Notes under the pieces: model-generated
Told to the model about the DNA's origin: nothing
What the model saw: the letters and a program-made list of their open reading frames with translations, nothing else
The model's database searches: none
Made by a program: the position numbers and the translations under genes
In this document: positions 34,022-42,606 of the stretch, one piece after another
Layout of the letters: each line of letters opens with the position of its first letter
Position numbering within the stretch: position 1 is the first letter of the stretch
From: Brumimicrobium aurantiacum
Lineage (GTDB): Bacteria > Bacteroidota > Bacteroidia > Flavobacteriales_D > Crocinitomicaceae
Direction: 5' to 3'
Length of the DNA stretch: 64,000 bases
Assembly (NCBI RefSeq): GCF_003402975.1
Contig: NZ_QURB01000005.1
Span: 62,001 to 126,000 of the forward strand

Positions 34022-34993
34022 ATGATAAAAGTGAGCGATATTAAAAGTCCTATTGCACCAGAACTAGAAAAGTTTGAGGAGCACTTTAAGGAAAGTATGA
34101 ATTCTAAAGTTCCACTTTTAGATAAAATCACCCATTATATCATTAAAAGAAAAGGTAAGCAAATGCGACCGATGTTTGTCTTTCTTTCTGCAAAAATGTT
34201 GGGCACAGTCAATGACGACACCTTCAATTCTGCTTCTTTAATTGAGTTGTTACACACCGCAACCTTGGTACATGACGACGTGGTAGATGACGCCAATGAG
34301 AGACGAGGATTTTTCTCAATAAATGCCTTATGGAAAAATAAAATTGCTGTACTTGTTGGTGATTTCCTCTTATCAAAAGTGCTTTTAATGAGCATTGAAA
34401 ATAAAAAATACCGCTCCTTAGAAATTGTTGCACGCGCCGTTCGAGAAATGAGTGAAGGAGAATTATTACAAATAGAAAAAGCCCGTCGTTTAGACATTGA
34501 TGAAGCGACCTATTTCGAAGTAATCAGACAAAAAACAGCTTCATTAATAGCAACATGTTGTGAAGCTGGTGCGGTTTCAGTTGAACGCGAGGACGAAGCA
34601 GAAAGAATGCGACTTTTTGGGGAAAAAGTTGGACTGGCTTTTCAAATTAAGGATGATATTTTCGACTATGGAACACCCGGAAAAATAGGTAAACCAACTG
34701 GAAACGATATCCGCGAACAAAAAATGACGCTTCCACTTATTTACACTTTAAACAAGGTAGATTCAAAAACCAAAAAGGAGCTCATCAATATTGTGAAAAG
34801 ACACAATGAAAATCCAAAAAAAGTAAGACGTGCAATGCAATTGGTTATCGAAAATGGAGGTATTGATTACGCCTATGACTACATGATGAGGATTAAAGAT
34901 GAAGCATTAAAATTACTGGAACCAATCCCTGATTCTCCAAGTAAAAAATCTTTAATTATGTTGGTAGAATACACAACCAGCCGAGAAAAATAA
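34022..34993 (+). CDS. Polyprenyl diphosphate synthase
   Basis: The start at 34022 (MIKVSDIKSPIAPELEKFEE) fits the family N-terminus. An upstream in-frame ATG at 33986 would include the probable promoter box. The protein has 323 residues with the two aspartate-rich Mg/diphosphate motifs: LVHDDVVDDANERRG near 80 and FQIKDDIFDYGT near 213. GKQMRPMFVFLSAKM and GEILQ-like EGELLQIEKARR blocks match long-chain trans-prenyltransferases. It condenses isopentenyl diphosphate units to make the menaquinone side chain. Chain length cannot be read reliably. A TATATTTG box lies six bases upstream. Confidence 0.92.
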   Translation: MIKVSDIKSPIAPELEKFEEHFKESMNSKVPLLDKITHYIIKRKGKQMRPMFVFLSAKMLGTVNDDTFNSASLIELLHTATLVHDDVVDDANERRGFFSINALWKNKIAVLVGDFLLSKVLLMSIENKKYRSLEIVARAVREMSEGELLQIEKARRLDIDEATYFEVIRQKTASLIATCCEAGAVSVEREDEAERMRLFGEKVGLAFQIKDDIFDYGTPGKIGKPTGNDIREQKMTLPLIYTLNKVDSKTKKELINIVKRHNENPKKVRRAMQLVIENGGIDYAYDYMMRIKDEALKLLEPIPDSPSKKSLIMLVEYTTSREK

Positions 34994-34995
34994 GC

Positions 34996-36177
34996 TTAAT
35001 TTTTATTCGTAATTCTGATTTCAACCCTTCTATTGGCCTGAACTTGAGGAATGGATTCAGCTTTTGGGTATAGCATTTGCGAATTCCCGAATCCTTTGAT
35101 CGTCATACGCGACTTATCAACTCCACTATCTACAAGGTATGAACGCACTTTTTGAGCACGTTTTCTAGACAGTATTTTGGCCCGAAAAGTGTTTTTACCA
35201 AGTAAATGAACATGTCCTTGAATTTCAATTTCTACTTTCGGATTCAAGACCATAAAATCTTTTAATCTTCTTAATTTCGAATAAGCAACTGGCAATAAGA
35301 CATCAGATTGAGAAACAAATTCAAGACCTTCCAACTCTATAGATTGATTAGAGTGAATAGGAAGTAAATAAATCACTACAGTATTGGTATCCAATTGTCT
35401 CAAACTAATTTCTTCATCTTTGAAATAATACCCTTCGAGATCAATTTTTAAATTCATTTTTAATTGCTCCTTATATGGAAAAACAAAATCAGAAACCATA
35501 TACAATGCATTATTGCTTTTGGTTTCAGTAAGTATAACTTTCGCTACAACAGGCAGTTTCGTTTCAGCATCACGGATTTCAACATAAAAAGCTTCCTCAG
35601 TACGATTTTCTCTAAAATCGTATTTCTTTTTCATAGACTCAATTTCTTCAGCAGAGATTTCTTGCGAAAATGAAGTAATAACTTGAAAGGAAGATTTTTC
35701 CTTTTGCTCTGAATTTACACACAAAACAAGTTCATGATCACTGTCCAACTGTACAGAATCCATTAAAAAATTAAGCAAAGATTCTCCATTATTTCTCCCT
35801 TGATAAATAGGTTTAAGTGTTCCATCTACAATAGATTGACAGTCATAATTTTCTGTCAACAAATAGGCTGAATATTGAAATGGGAAATCAACACCTTCTA
35901 GTGTAATGGATAAATTTCCAGGAATATCTGATCGACATGCAAACCACAAACTATTTTTTTCCTCAGAAATGATTTGTTGATGCTTAGAGAATTCGTCAAC
36001 ATCTCCTCCATGCCCCTGAAATTGAACATTTGAAGAAACATTCGTCTCTATTTGAATCGCACCTATACAATCTCCTATATTATACAATCCAAGCTCTTCA
36101 TGGTTTTCTAACCTCTCATCCTGCCCCATCAAAAATGCGGAGATAAACAGAAAATAAATTACAAATCTAAAAGTCAT
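34996..36177 (-). CDS. OmpA-family protein
   Basis: This 393-residue exported protein has a signal peptide (MTFRFVIYFLFISAFLMG). A C-terminal OmpA-like peptidoglycan-binding domain covers ~290-393 (VAYSKLRRLKDFMVLNPKVE, IEIQGHVHLLGKNTFRAKI, LSRKRAQKVRSYLVDSGVDK, ANRRVEIRIT). The usual TDN motif after the Gly is replaced by GHVHLLG, so binding to diaminopimelate may be altered. The N-terminal ~190 residues form a beta-sandwich with paired cysteines. The middle (~200-275) is an extended linker with carboxypeptidase-like strands. It probably links the outer membrane or a surface complex to the wall. Confidence 0.82.
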   Translation of the reverse strand: MTFRFVIYFLFISAFLMGQDERLENHEELGLYNIGDCIGAIQIETNVSSNVQFQGHGGDVDEFSKHQQIISEEKNSLWFACRSDIPGNLSITLEGVDFPFQYSAYLLTENYDCQSIVDGTLKPIYQGRNNGESLLNFLMDSVQLDSDHELVLCVNSEQKEKSSFQVITSFSQEISAEEIESMKKKYDFRENRTEEAFYVEIRDAETKLPVVAKVILTETKSNNALYMVSDFVFPYKEQLKMNLKIDLEGYYFKDEEISLRQLDTNTVVIYLLPIHSNQSIELEGLEFVSQSDVLLPVAYSKLRRLKDFMVLNPKVEIEIQGHVHLLGKNTFRAKILSRKRAQKVRSYLVDSGVDKSRMTIKGFGNSQMLYPKAESIPQVQANRRVEIRITNKN

Positions 36178-36256
36178 TAATACTTTACTTAAAATTATAA
36201 GAAGACAATTGGGATATCATCGGGATATTAAAATTGTAGTTTAAGACAAAAATAAT

Positions 36257-36264
36257 TAAATTTG
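36257..36264 (+). promoter_or_regulatory. TAnnTTTG -7 box adjacent to globin start
   Basis: TAAATTTG is followed by AAATC and the ATG at 36270, so the transcript would have at most a few untranslated bases. Confidence 0.45.
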
Positions 36265-36269
36265 AAATC

Positions 36270-36647
36270 ATGCAACATAACTTTGAAAATACCCTCTATG
36301 AAAAATTAGGAGAATCTAAAATAAAAGCCCTTGTAGATGCTTTCTACGAACGTGTTTATCAAGATCCTGTTTTAATTCCTTTGTTTAATAATGATATTAC
36401 TGAAATAAAGGATAAGCAATTTCGGTTTTTAACTCAATTTTTAGGAGGTCCCCAACTATATATCGAAAAGTATGGCCCACCAAGAATGCGCATGAGACAC
36501 ATGCCTCACAAAATCGATCAAAAGGCAATGGTTTGCTGGCTTGCATGCATGAAGGAAGCCATAGCAACATTAGATATTTCTGAAGATTTAGGCACAGAAT
36601 TATATCATAAATTTCCACAATTAGCACATCACATGGTAAATAGTTAA
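36270..36647 (+). CDS. Truncated haemoglobin (group II-like)
   Basis: This 125-residue protein has the 2-on-2 globin pattern: LGESKIKALVDAFYERVYQD, the LGGPQLYIEKYGPPRMR block, and the proximal haem-ligand His77 in RMRHMPHKI. A C-terminal WLACMKEAI helix follows. The GGPxxY..YGxPRMRxRH pattern fits group II (HbO/YjbI) globins. These bind oxygen or nitric oxide and protect against nitrosative or oxidative stress, and some assist terminal oxidases. It stands alone between the OmpA-family gene and purH. A TAAATTTG box five bases upstream suggests leaderless expression. Confidence 0.9.
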   Translation: MQHNFENTLYEKLGESKIKALVDAFYERVYQDPVLIPLFNNDITEIKDKQFRFLTQFLGGPQLYIEKYGPPRMRMRHMPHKIDQKAMVCWLACMKEAIATLDISEDLGTELYHKFPQLAHHMVNS

Positions 36648-36698
36648 ATTCTTCCATCAAATTGCTACTAAAAAGAGACCTATTTCGGTTAAACTATT

Positions 36699-36706
36699 TA
36701 TTTTTG
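36699..36706 (+). promoter_or_regulatory. TAnnTTTG -7 box upstream of purH
   Basis: TATTTTTG lies 22 bases before the purH ATG at 36729, a normal leader length for this phylum. Confidence 0.45.
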
Positions 36707-36728
36707 TACGCTTAATATCAAATGGGTT

Positions 36729-38255
36729 ATGAGTAATACAAAAATTAAAAGTGCAATCATCTCTGTTTTTAATAAAAACGGATTAGAACCAATCGTAAAA
36801 GAACTTAACAATCAAGATGTTAAGATCTATAGTACTGGAGGAACACAAACTTTCATTGAAGATTTAGGAATTGAGGTTGAACGCGTAGAAGATTTAACAT
36901 CTTACCCTTCCATTTTAGGAGGTCGTGTAAAAACATTACACCCAAAAGTTTTTGGAGGAATTTTAAATCGTTCGAACAACGAAAGTGATCAAGCACAACT
37001 TGCCGAATTTGAAATACCATCATTCGACTTGGTAATTGTAGACCTTTACCCTTTTGAAGAAACGGTAGCAGCAGGAGGAACACACGAAGAAATCATCGAA
37101 AAAATAGACATCGGTGGAATTTCTTTAATCCGTGCAGCAGCGAAAAACTACAATGATGTTACTTTGATTTCTACAAGAACTCAATATTCAGATTTCCTTT
37201 CAATTTTAACAGAGCAAAAAGGAGAATTGACAATTGAGCAAAGAAAATCATTTGCTAAAGATGCATTCAACGTAAGTTCTCATTACGATACACACATTTT
37301 CAATTACTTCAATGAAGACAATGACGCTGTTTTCAAACAAAGTATTACTGATGCACAAGTATTGAGATATGGTGAAAACCCACACCAAAAAGGAATTTTC
37401 TACGGCGGATTAGATAGTGTTTTTGACAAACTACATGGTAAAGAATTATCTTACAACAATCTTTTAGATGTTGATGCAGCTGTAAATTTAATGGAGGATT
37501 TCAAAAATGACGATCCAACATTTGCGATATTAAAACACAACAACGCTTGCGGTTTAGCTACAAGACCAACTATTCAACAAGCTTATGAAGATGCTTTAGC
37601 TGGTGACCCTGTTTCTGCATTTGGAGGAATTTTAATTGCCAATTCAAAAATTGATACAGCAACTGCTGAATTGATCAACAAATTATTCTGTGAAGTGGTT
37701 ATTGCTCCAGCTTATGATGAAGAAGCAATTGAAATCTTAAAATCAAAAAAGAACAGAGTTATTTTGGTTCAAAAGGCTTTTGAATTTCCAAAAAAGCAGT
37801 TCAGAACGATCTTGAACGGTGTTTTAGAACAAGACAGAGATTTAATTACAGACCAAATTGAAAACTTCGAAACGGTAACGAAAGTTGCACCAACTGAGGC
37901 CCAAAAATTAGATTTAGCTTTTGCAAATAAATTGGTTAAACACACAAAATCAAACACAATTGTAATCGCTAAAGATGGTCAATTATTGGCAAGTGGTACT
38001 GGACAAACTTCTCGAGTTGACGCATTAAATCAAGCGATTCACAAAGCTAAATCATTCAACTTCGATTTAAATGGTGCTGTAATGGCATCTGATGCATTTT
38101 TCCCTTTCCCTGACTGTGTAGAAATTGCAAACAAAGAAGGAATCAATACAGTGATTCAACCAGGAGGATCGATTAAAGATGAACTTTCTATTAACTATTG
38201 TGATGAGCACGAAATGGCAATGGTCTTTACAGGAAATCGTCACTTTAAACATTAA
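36729..38255 (+). CDS. purH: Bifunctional AICAR formyltransferase / IMP cyclohydrolase PurH
   Basis: This 508-residue protein has an N-terminal MGS-like IMP cyclohydrolase domain (SAIISVFNKNGLEPIVKELN, IYSTGGTQTFIEDLGIEV, PSILGGRVKTLHPKVFGGIL). The AICAR transformylase domain contains LRYGENPHQKGIFYGG, ILKHNNACGLATRP, DPVSAFGGIL, TVIQPGGSIKDELSI and a terminal FTGNRHFKH. It catalyses the last two steps of IMP synthesis in the cytoplasm. Length matches the family. It precedes the mre cluster by 91 bases with its own likely promoter for mreB between. Confidence 0.97.
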   Translation: MSNTKIKSAIISVFNKNGLEPIVKELNNQDVKIYSTGGTQTFIEDLGIEVERVEDLTSYPSILGGRVKTLHPKVFGGILNRSNNESDQAQLAEFEIPSFDLVIVDLYPFEETVAAGGTHEEIIEKIDIGGISLIRAAAKNYNDVTLISTRTQYSDFLSILTEQKGELTIEQRKSFAKDAFNVSSHYDTHIFNYFNEDNDAVFKQSITDAQVLRYGENPHQKGIFYGGLDSVFDKLHGKELSYNNLLDVDAAVNLMEDFKNDDPTFAILKHNNACGLATRPTIQQAYEDALAGDPVSAFGGILIANSKIDTATAELINKLFCEVVIAPAYDEEAIEILKSKKNRVILVQKAFEFPKKQFRTILNGVLEQDRDLITDQIENFETVTKVAPTEAQKLDLAFANKLVKHTKSNTIVIAKDGQLLASGTGQTSRVDALNQAIHKAKSFNFDLNGAVMASDAFFPFPDCVEIANKEGINTVIQPGGSIKDELSINYCDEHEMAMVFTGNRHFKH

Positions 38256-38289
38256 CAAAAAATAATTGAAAATAGTAGGTAATTTTCGC

Positions 38290-38297
38290 TAATTTTG
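38290..38297 (+). promoter_or_regulatory. TAnnTTTG -7 box upstream of mreB cluster
   Basis: TAATTTTG lies 49 bases before the mreB ATG. A TTG at 38265 is 22 bases upstream and could be the -33 partner. It is a candidate promoter for the whole elongation cluster. Confidence 0.4.
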
Positions 38298-38346
38298 GGA
38301 AAACATTTACTATACTTAAAGACACTTTTAGCGCGGCATAAACGAT

Positions 38347-39372
38347 ATGGGATTATTTGGCTTTTTAACACAAGATATTGCAATAGATTTAGGAACTGCA
38401 AACACATTGATTATCATGGATGATAAGGTGGTTGTAGACGAGCCTTCTATTGTTGCAAGAGACATACAGAACGGTAAAATCGTTGCAATCGGTAAGAAAG
38501 CACAACAAATGCATGGTAAAACCCATAAATTGATTGAGACAATTCGTCCACTTCAAGATGGTGTGATTGCTGACTTCCAATGTGCTGAACAAATGATTCG
38601 TGGAATGATTAAAATGATCAAAAAACGTAAGAGTTTGTTCAATGCTTCATTGAGAATGGTAATTTGTATCCCTTCAGGAATTACAGAAGTTGAGAAAAGA
38701 GCTGTTCGTGATTCTGCTGAACATGCCGGTGCTAAAGAGGTCTATTTAATTCACGAACCTATGGCTGCCGCAATAGGGATTGGAATTGATGTTGAAGAGC
38801 CAATGGGTAATATGATCATTGATATCGGAGGTGGTACATCTGAAATTGCAGTTATTGCTTTAGGAGGTATCGTTAGTGATAAATCAATTCGTGTTGCTGG
38901 AAATGACTTTACCAAAGACATTGAAGAATACATGCGTCGTCAGCACAACATTTTGGTTGGAGAACGTACTGCAGAGCAAATTAAAATCGAAGTTGGATCT
39001 GCTTTACCTGAGTTAGATACTCCTCCTGAAGATTTTGCTGTACGTGGTCGAGATTTAATGACAGGTATTCCAAAGGAAATTGTCGTAAGTTATGTTGAAA
39101 TTGCTCATGCTTTAGATAAATCAATTTCTAAAATTGAAGAGGCCATCTTAAGTGCACTTGAAATGACTCCTCCAGAGCTTTCTGCTGATATCTATAAAAC
39201 GGGTATCTATTTAGCTGGTGGTGGTTCGATGTTGCGTGGACTTGACAAAAGAATGTCATTAAAGACAAAATTGCCAGTTCATATTGCTGAAGATCCATTA
39301 AGAGCTGTGGCAAGAGGTACAAGTATAGCATTGAAAAATATAAACCGTTTCCAATTCTTGATAAGAGATTAA
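38347..39372 (+). CDS. mreB: Rod shape-determining protein MreB
   Basis: This 341-residue actin homologue has the full motif set: DLGTANTLI (phosphate 1) near 16, MVICIPSGITEVEKRAVRDS, EPMAAAIGIGIDVEEPMGNM, the phosphate 2 motif IIDIGGGTSEIAVI, the adenosine motif YLAGGGSMLRGLD, and a terminal AVARGTSIAL. MreB forms membrane-associated filaments that position the wall-elongation machinery. It leads a cluster in which mreC follows after 17 bases and the later genes overlap by a few bases. Together they make up the elongasome. Confidence 0.97.
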   Translation: MGLFGFLTQDIAIDLGTANTLIIMDDKVVVDEPSIVARDIQNGKIVAIGKKAQQMHGKTHKLIETIRPLQDGVIADFQCAEQMIRGMIKMIKKRKSLFNASLRMVICIPSGITEVEKRAVRDSAEHAGAKEVYLIHEPMAAAIGIGIDVEEPMGNMIIDIGGGTSEIAVIALGGIVSDKSIRVAGNDFTKDIEEYMRRQHNILVGERTAEQIKIEVGSALPELDTPPEDFAVRGRDLMTGIPKEIVVSYVEIAHALDKSISKIEEAILSALEMTPPELSADIYKTGIYLAGGGSMLRGLDKRMSLKTKLPVHIAEDPLRAVARGTSIALKNINRFQFLIRD

Positions 39373-39389
39373 AAAAGTCAAAATAATTC

Positions 39390-40223
39390 ATGCTAAAGTT
39401 CATAGCATTTTTCAGAAGATTTAGGGTTTTCCTTGTCTTCCTTTTCTTCCAAGTTGTTGCACTAAGCTCTTACTTTTCAGTAATGAGTTTTCCAAGAACT
39501 AAATTCTTTAATTCATCTTCAGCGATAGTAGCAACATTATTATCTTGGGAAAGAGATGTTGTTAAGTATTTGTATTTAGACGAAGCAAACCGCAAACTAC
39601 AGGCAGAAAACGCTCTTTTAGAAAAGCGCATTCAAGATAATTTCATTTCAATTGATTCCAGTACAGCAAAAATAAATGATACTTTAAACAAATTGAGTTT
39701 CGAGCATATTCCAGCTACAGTTATCAATTCTTCTCATGACTATGCCAATAATTATTTTACAATCGATGCGGGTAGTGAAAAAGGAATTCAAAAAAAGATG
39801 GGGGTTGTCTCTTCGGATGGAATTGTCGGCATCGTTTATGACGTATCTAAGTCTTTCGCAATAGTCAAATCTATTTTAACCAAAGACATAAATATCAGTG
39901 CATCTATTGATGATTCCTATGCCCATGGTTTAATAAAGTTTGATGCAAAAGACCCTAGAAATGTAATGCTCACCGGTTTTTCGAATGATATTGAAGTCGA
40001 AATTGGATCAAAAGTTATGGCCCGAGGAAGTGGAGGATACTTTCCACAAGGCGAACCTATTGGATTAGTAAAGAAAGTTGAGCCTGTTGAAGGAAAACCG
40101 ATGTGGGATATCACAGTAGAACTACATCAAGATATGAGAAAATTGAGGTATGTTTATGTGATTAAAAACATTCATCAATTGGAATTAAACAACTTAGAAA
40201 AAGATATTGAACAATTACAATGA
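39390..40223 (+). CDS. mreC: Rod shape-determining protein MreC
   Basis: This 277-residue protein has one N-terminal transmembrane helix (FLVFLFFQVVALSSYF) and a short coiled coil near 65-90 (EANRKLQAENALLEKRIQDN). A periplasmic double beta-barrel follows (NYFTIDAGSEKGIQKKMGVV, GIVGIVYDVSKSFAIVKSIL, PQGEPIGLVKKVEP). The order and folds match MreC, which connects MreB filaments to penicillin-binding protein 2 across the membrane. The mreD start overlaps its stop by four bases, indicating translational coupling. Confidence 0.93.
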   Translation: MLKFIAFFRRFRVFLVFLFFQVVALSSYFSVMSFPRTKFFNSSSAIVATLLSWERDVVKYLYLDEANRKLQAENALLEKRIQDNFISIDSSTAKINDTLNKLSFEHIPATVINSSHDYANNYFTIDAGSEKGIQKKMGVVSSDGIVGIVYDVSKSFAIVKSILTKDINISASIDDSYAHGLIKFDAKDPRNVMLTGFSNDIEVEIGSKVMARGSGGYFPQGEPIGLVKKVEPVEGKPMWDITVELHQDMRKLRYVYVIKNIHQLELNNLEKDIEQLQ

Positions 40224-40735
40224 ATTCAATCTTGAAAAATATCATTCGTCTCATCATCTTTGTACTTGCGCAAGGATTGATCTTTGGTCAACTCAGTTTT
40301 GGCTATGGAATCCATCCGATGATATATCCCTTGTTTATTTTAATGTTGCCTTTTGACACTCGTCCAGTAGTGCTTATGATTTTGGCTTTTATTGCCGGAA
40401 TAGGAATTGACTTTTTTATGAATACCTTCGGACTTCATGCAAGTGCTTCCGTTCTAATTGCCTACCTGCGCCCAGCCATATTTAGACAATTCGCTCCACG
40501 AGATGGCTACGATGTATTAAAAGAACCTATTGCACGTGAATGGGGATATCCATGGTTCATCAAAGTTTCATTGTTGACCATTATTGTACATCATCTTTGG
40601 TTTTTTAGCTTGGAATATTTCAAATGGTCGTCCTGGAATGATATTCTACTGAACACCCTTTCAAGTAGTTTAATTACCTTAATCATCTTTATTTTAATTC
40701 AGGTTTTATTTTTTAAAAAATCTAAAACAATATGA
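40220..40735 (+). CDS. mreD: Rod shape-determining protein MreD
   Basis: This 171-residue polytopic membrane protein has about five hydrophobic helices (NIIRLIIFVLAQGLIFGQLS, PLFILMLPFD, VVLMILAFIAGIGIDFFM and LITLIIFILIQVLFF). It sits exactly where mreD belongs, overlapping mreC and mrdA by four bases each. MreD is a membrane component of the elongasome. Sequence conservation of MreD is low, so the assignment leans on topology and context. Confidence 0.88.
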   Translation: MNSILKNIIRLIIFVLAQGLIFGQLSFGYGIHPMIYPLFILMLPFDTRPVVLMILAFIAGIGIDFFMNTFGLHASASVLIAYLRPAIFRQFAPRDGYDVLKEPIAREWGYPWFIKVSLLTIIVHHLWFFSLEYFKWSSWNDILLNTLSSSLITLIIFILIQVLFFKKSKTI

Positions 40736-42606
40736 ATTTAGAAGCAAGAAGACTGGTTTTTATTTTACTATTTTTATTTGTGGGCGTCGTCTTCACAGCG
40801 CGACTATTCTACATGCAAGTAGTTGATGACAAATGGATTGAACGAGCGGGGGAAGTTGCTAAAAGAAAAATCACCATCAAGCCGCCACGTGGAATTCTAT
40901 ATGATAGAAATCGTAAAAAAATTGTTGCCAATAAAACCTATTATAATCTAATGTTTGTTGAGGACGACATTGAAGATTTTGATACGGTGGCTTTTTCTAA
41001 GTTAATTGGAATGAGTGTTGACTCCATTCATTTAAGATTTGAAGAAATACGAAAAAACCTCGACAGAAAAACGAAAAGTAAAGCAACGGGCAATGACACC
41101 ATTGTAAATGACTATCGTACCTACATGCCAAACGCATTTCTGAGTGAATTATCTGCAGATGAAATTTCAAGAATAGCAATGGATTTACCTGATTTTAAAG
41201 GATTCTATGAAGAACCTATGAGTATGCGTGACTATCCATACAATAGTGGGGCTAATATTTTTGGTTACCTCAATGAAATTAGTGGAGAAGAATTGAATAA
41301 AGACCGTCAATTTTACAATGTTGGAGATTTTATTGGTCGTTCAGGACTTGAGAAATATTATGAACATGAATTACGGGGGAAGAAAGGAACAAAAGTTATT
41401 CTTGCTTCAGCCCGAGGTAAACTAGTTGATAATTTTGCCGATGGAAAACTAGATACCAATGCACAACAAGGCCCTCCTTTACATTTAGGAATTGATATCG
41501 ATCTTCAAGCGTATGGAGAAGAATTAATGAAATACAAATTAGGGTCTGCAGTTGCAATTGAACCTTCAACTGGTGAAATTTTGGCTATGGTTAGTGCTCC
41601 AAGTTACGATCCCAATCGAATGGTTGGAACGCGAAACATACGTAGCAATTACATGAAGTTATACAAAGATACACTGAAGCCATTTTATCCTAGACCACTG
41701 GCTGCAGAATATCCTCCCGGTTCTATTTTTAAGGTCATTCAAGCCTTGGTTTGTTTAGAGGAAGGAGTAATTGAAGAAGACGCAACATTTCCGTGTACCA
41801 AATCTTGGGTTGGATGCCATAATCATCCAACTGCAAATAGTGTATCAAAGGCCATTCAATTTTCTTGTAATCCTTATTTCTATTACGCAGTTAAAAAACT
41901 TATTCAACAAGGAAAATATGAAAGCAATTTTAAAGATGCTGCTGTTGGATTAGAATTATGGGAAAAATACATGCATAGTTTTGGTTTAGGACAAAAACCA
42001 GAAACGGATATCTATGGATTGCGAAGTGGTGTGATTCCTAACGTTGATTTTTATGACCATTGGTATGGAAAATTAAGATGGGCTTTTTCTACCATTCGTT
42101 CAAACAGTATTGGTCAAGGAGAGGTTAAACTTACACCTCTACAAATGGCTAATTTGGCTGCAATTGTTGCCAATGATGGATATTATTACGAACCACATTT
42201 GGTGAAAAGTATAGGCGATCAAGGTCCTGCCGAAAAATACAAAGTAAAGAAACACACGATGGTCGACCCAAAACATTATGGTGTAGCCAAAGAAGGAATG
42301 CGAGCAGCTGTAAATGACCCTTATGGAACAGCAAGAAGAGCAAGAATTAATGGAATTACGGTTGCTGGAAAAACGGGAACAGCTCAAAATCCACACGGAG
42401 AAGATCATTCAGTTTTTATGGCCTTTGCTCCTTATGATAATCCAAAAATTGCGATTGCTGTATTTGTTGAAAATGCAGGATTTGGAGGGACGTGGGCTGC
42501 ACCAATCGCCAGTTTGATGATGGAAAAATATTTGACTGGAGAGATATCTGACACGTTGAAGGAGCAAAGAATTCTTGACAAAAGATTTACACACATCAAT
42601 GAATAA
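40732..42606 (+). CDS. mrdA: Penicillin-binding protein 2
   Basis: This 624-residue class B transpeptidase has an N-terminal transmembrane helix (LVFILLFLFVGVVFTARLFY) and a dimerisation/pedestal domain (KPPRGILYDRNRKKIVANKT). The transpeptidase domain has the catalytic triad motifs: SxxK at Ser331-Lys334 in YPPGSIFKV, SCN at 378-380, and KTGTA from Lys547. It cross-links peptidoglycan during lateral growth, working with RodA encoded directly downstream. The start overlaps mreD by four bases and the stop overlaps rodA by eight. Confidence 0.95.
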   Translation: MNLEARRLVFILLFLFVGVVFTARLFYMQVVDDKWIERAGEVAKRKITIKPPRGILYDRNRKKIVANKTYYNLMFVEDDIEDFDTVAFSKLIGMSVDSIHLRFEEIRKNLDRKTKSKATGNDTIVNDYRTYMPNAFLSELSADEISRIAMDLPDFKGFYEEPMSMRDYPYNSGANIFGYLNEISGEELNKDRQFYNVGDFIGRSGLEKYYEHELRGKKGTKVILASARGKLVDNFADGKLDTNAQQGPPLHLGIDIDLQAYGEELMKYKLGSAVAIEPSTGEILAMVSAPSYDPNRMVGTRNIRSNYMKLYKDTLKPFYPRPLAAEYPPGSIFKVIQALVCLEEGVIEEDATFPCTKSWVGCHNHPTANSVSKAIQFSCNPYFYYAVKKLIQQGKYESNFKDAAVGLELWEKYMHSFGLGQKPETDIYGLRSGVIPNVDFYDHWYGKLRWAFSTIRSNSIGQGEVKLTPLQMANLAAIVANDGYYYEPHLVKSIGDQGPAEKYKVKKHTMVDPKHYGVAKEGMRAAVNDPYGTARRARINGITVAGKTGTAQNPHGEDHSVFMAFAPYDNPKIAIAVFVENAGFGGTWAAPIASLMMEKYLTGEISDTLKEQRILDKRFTHINE

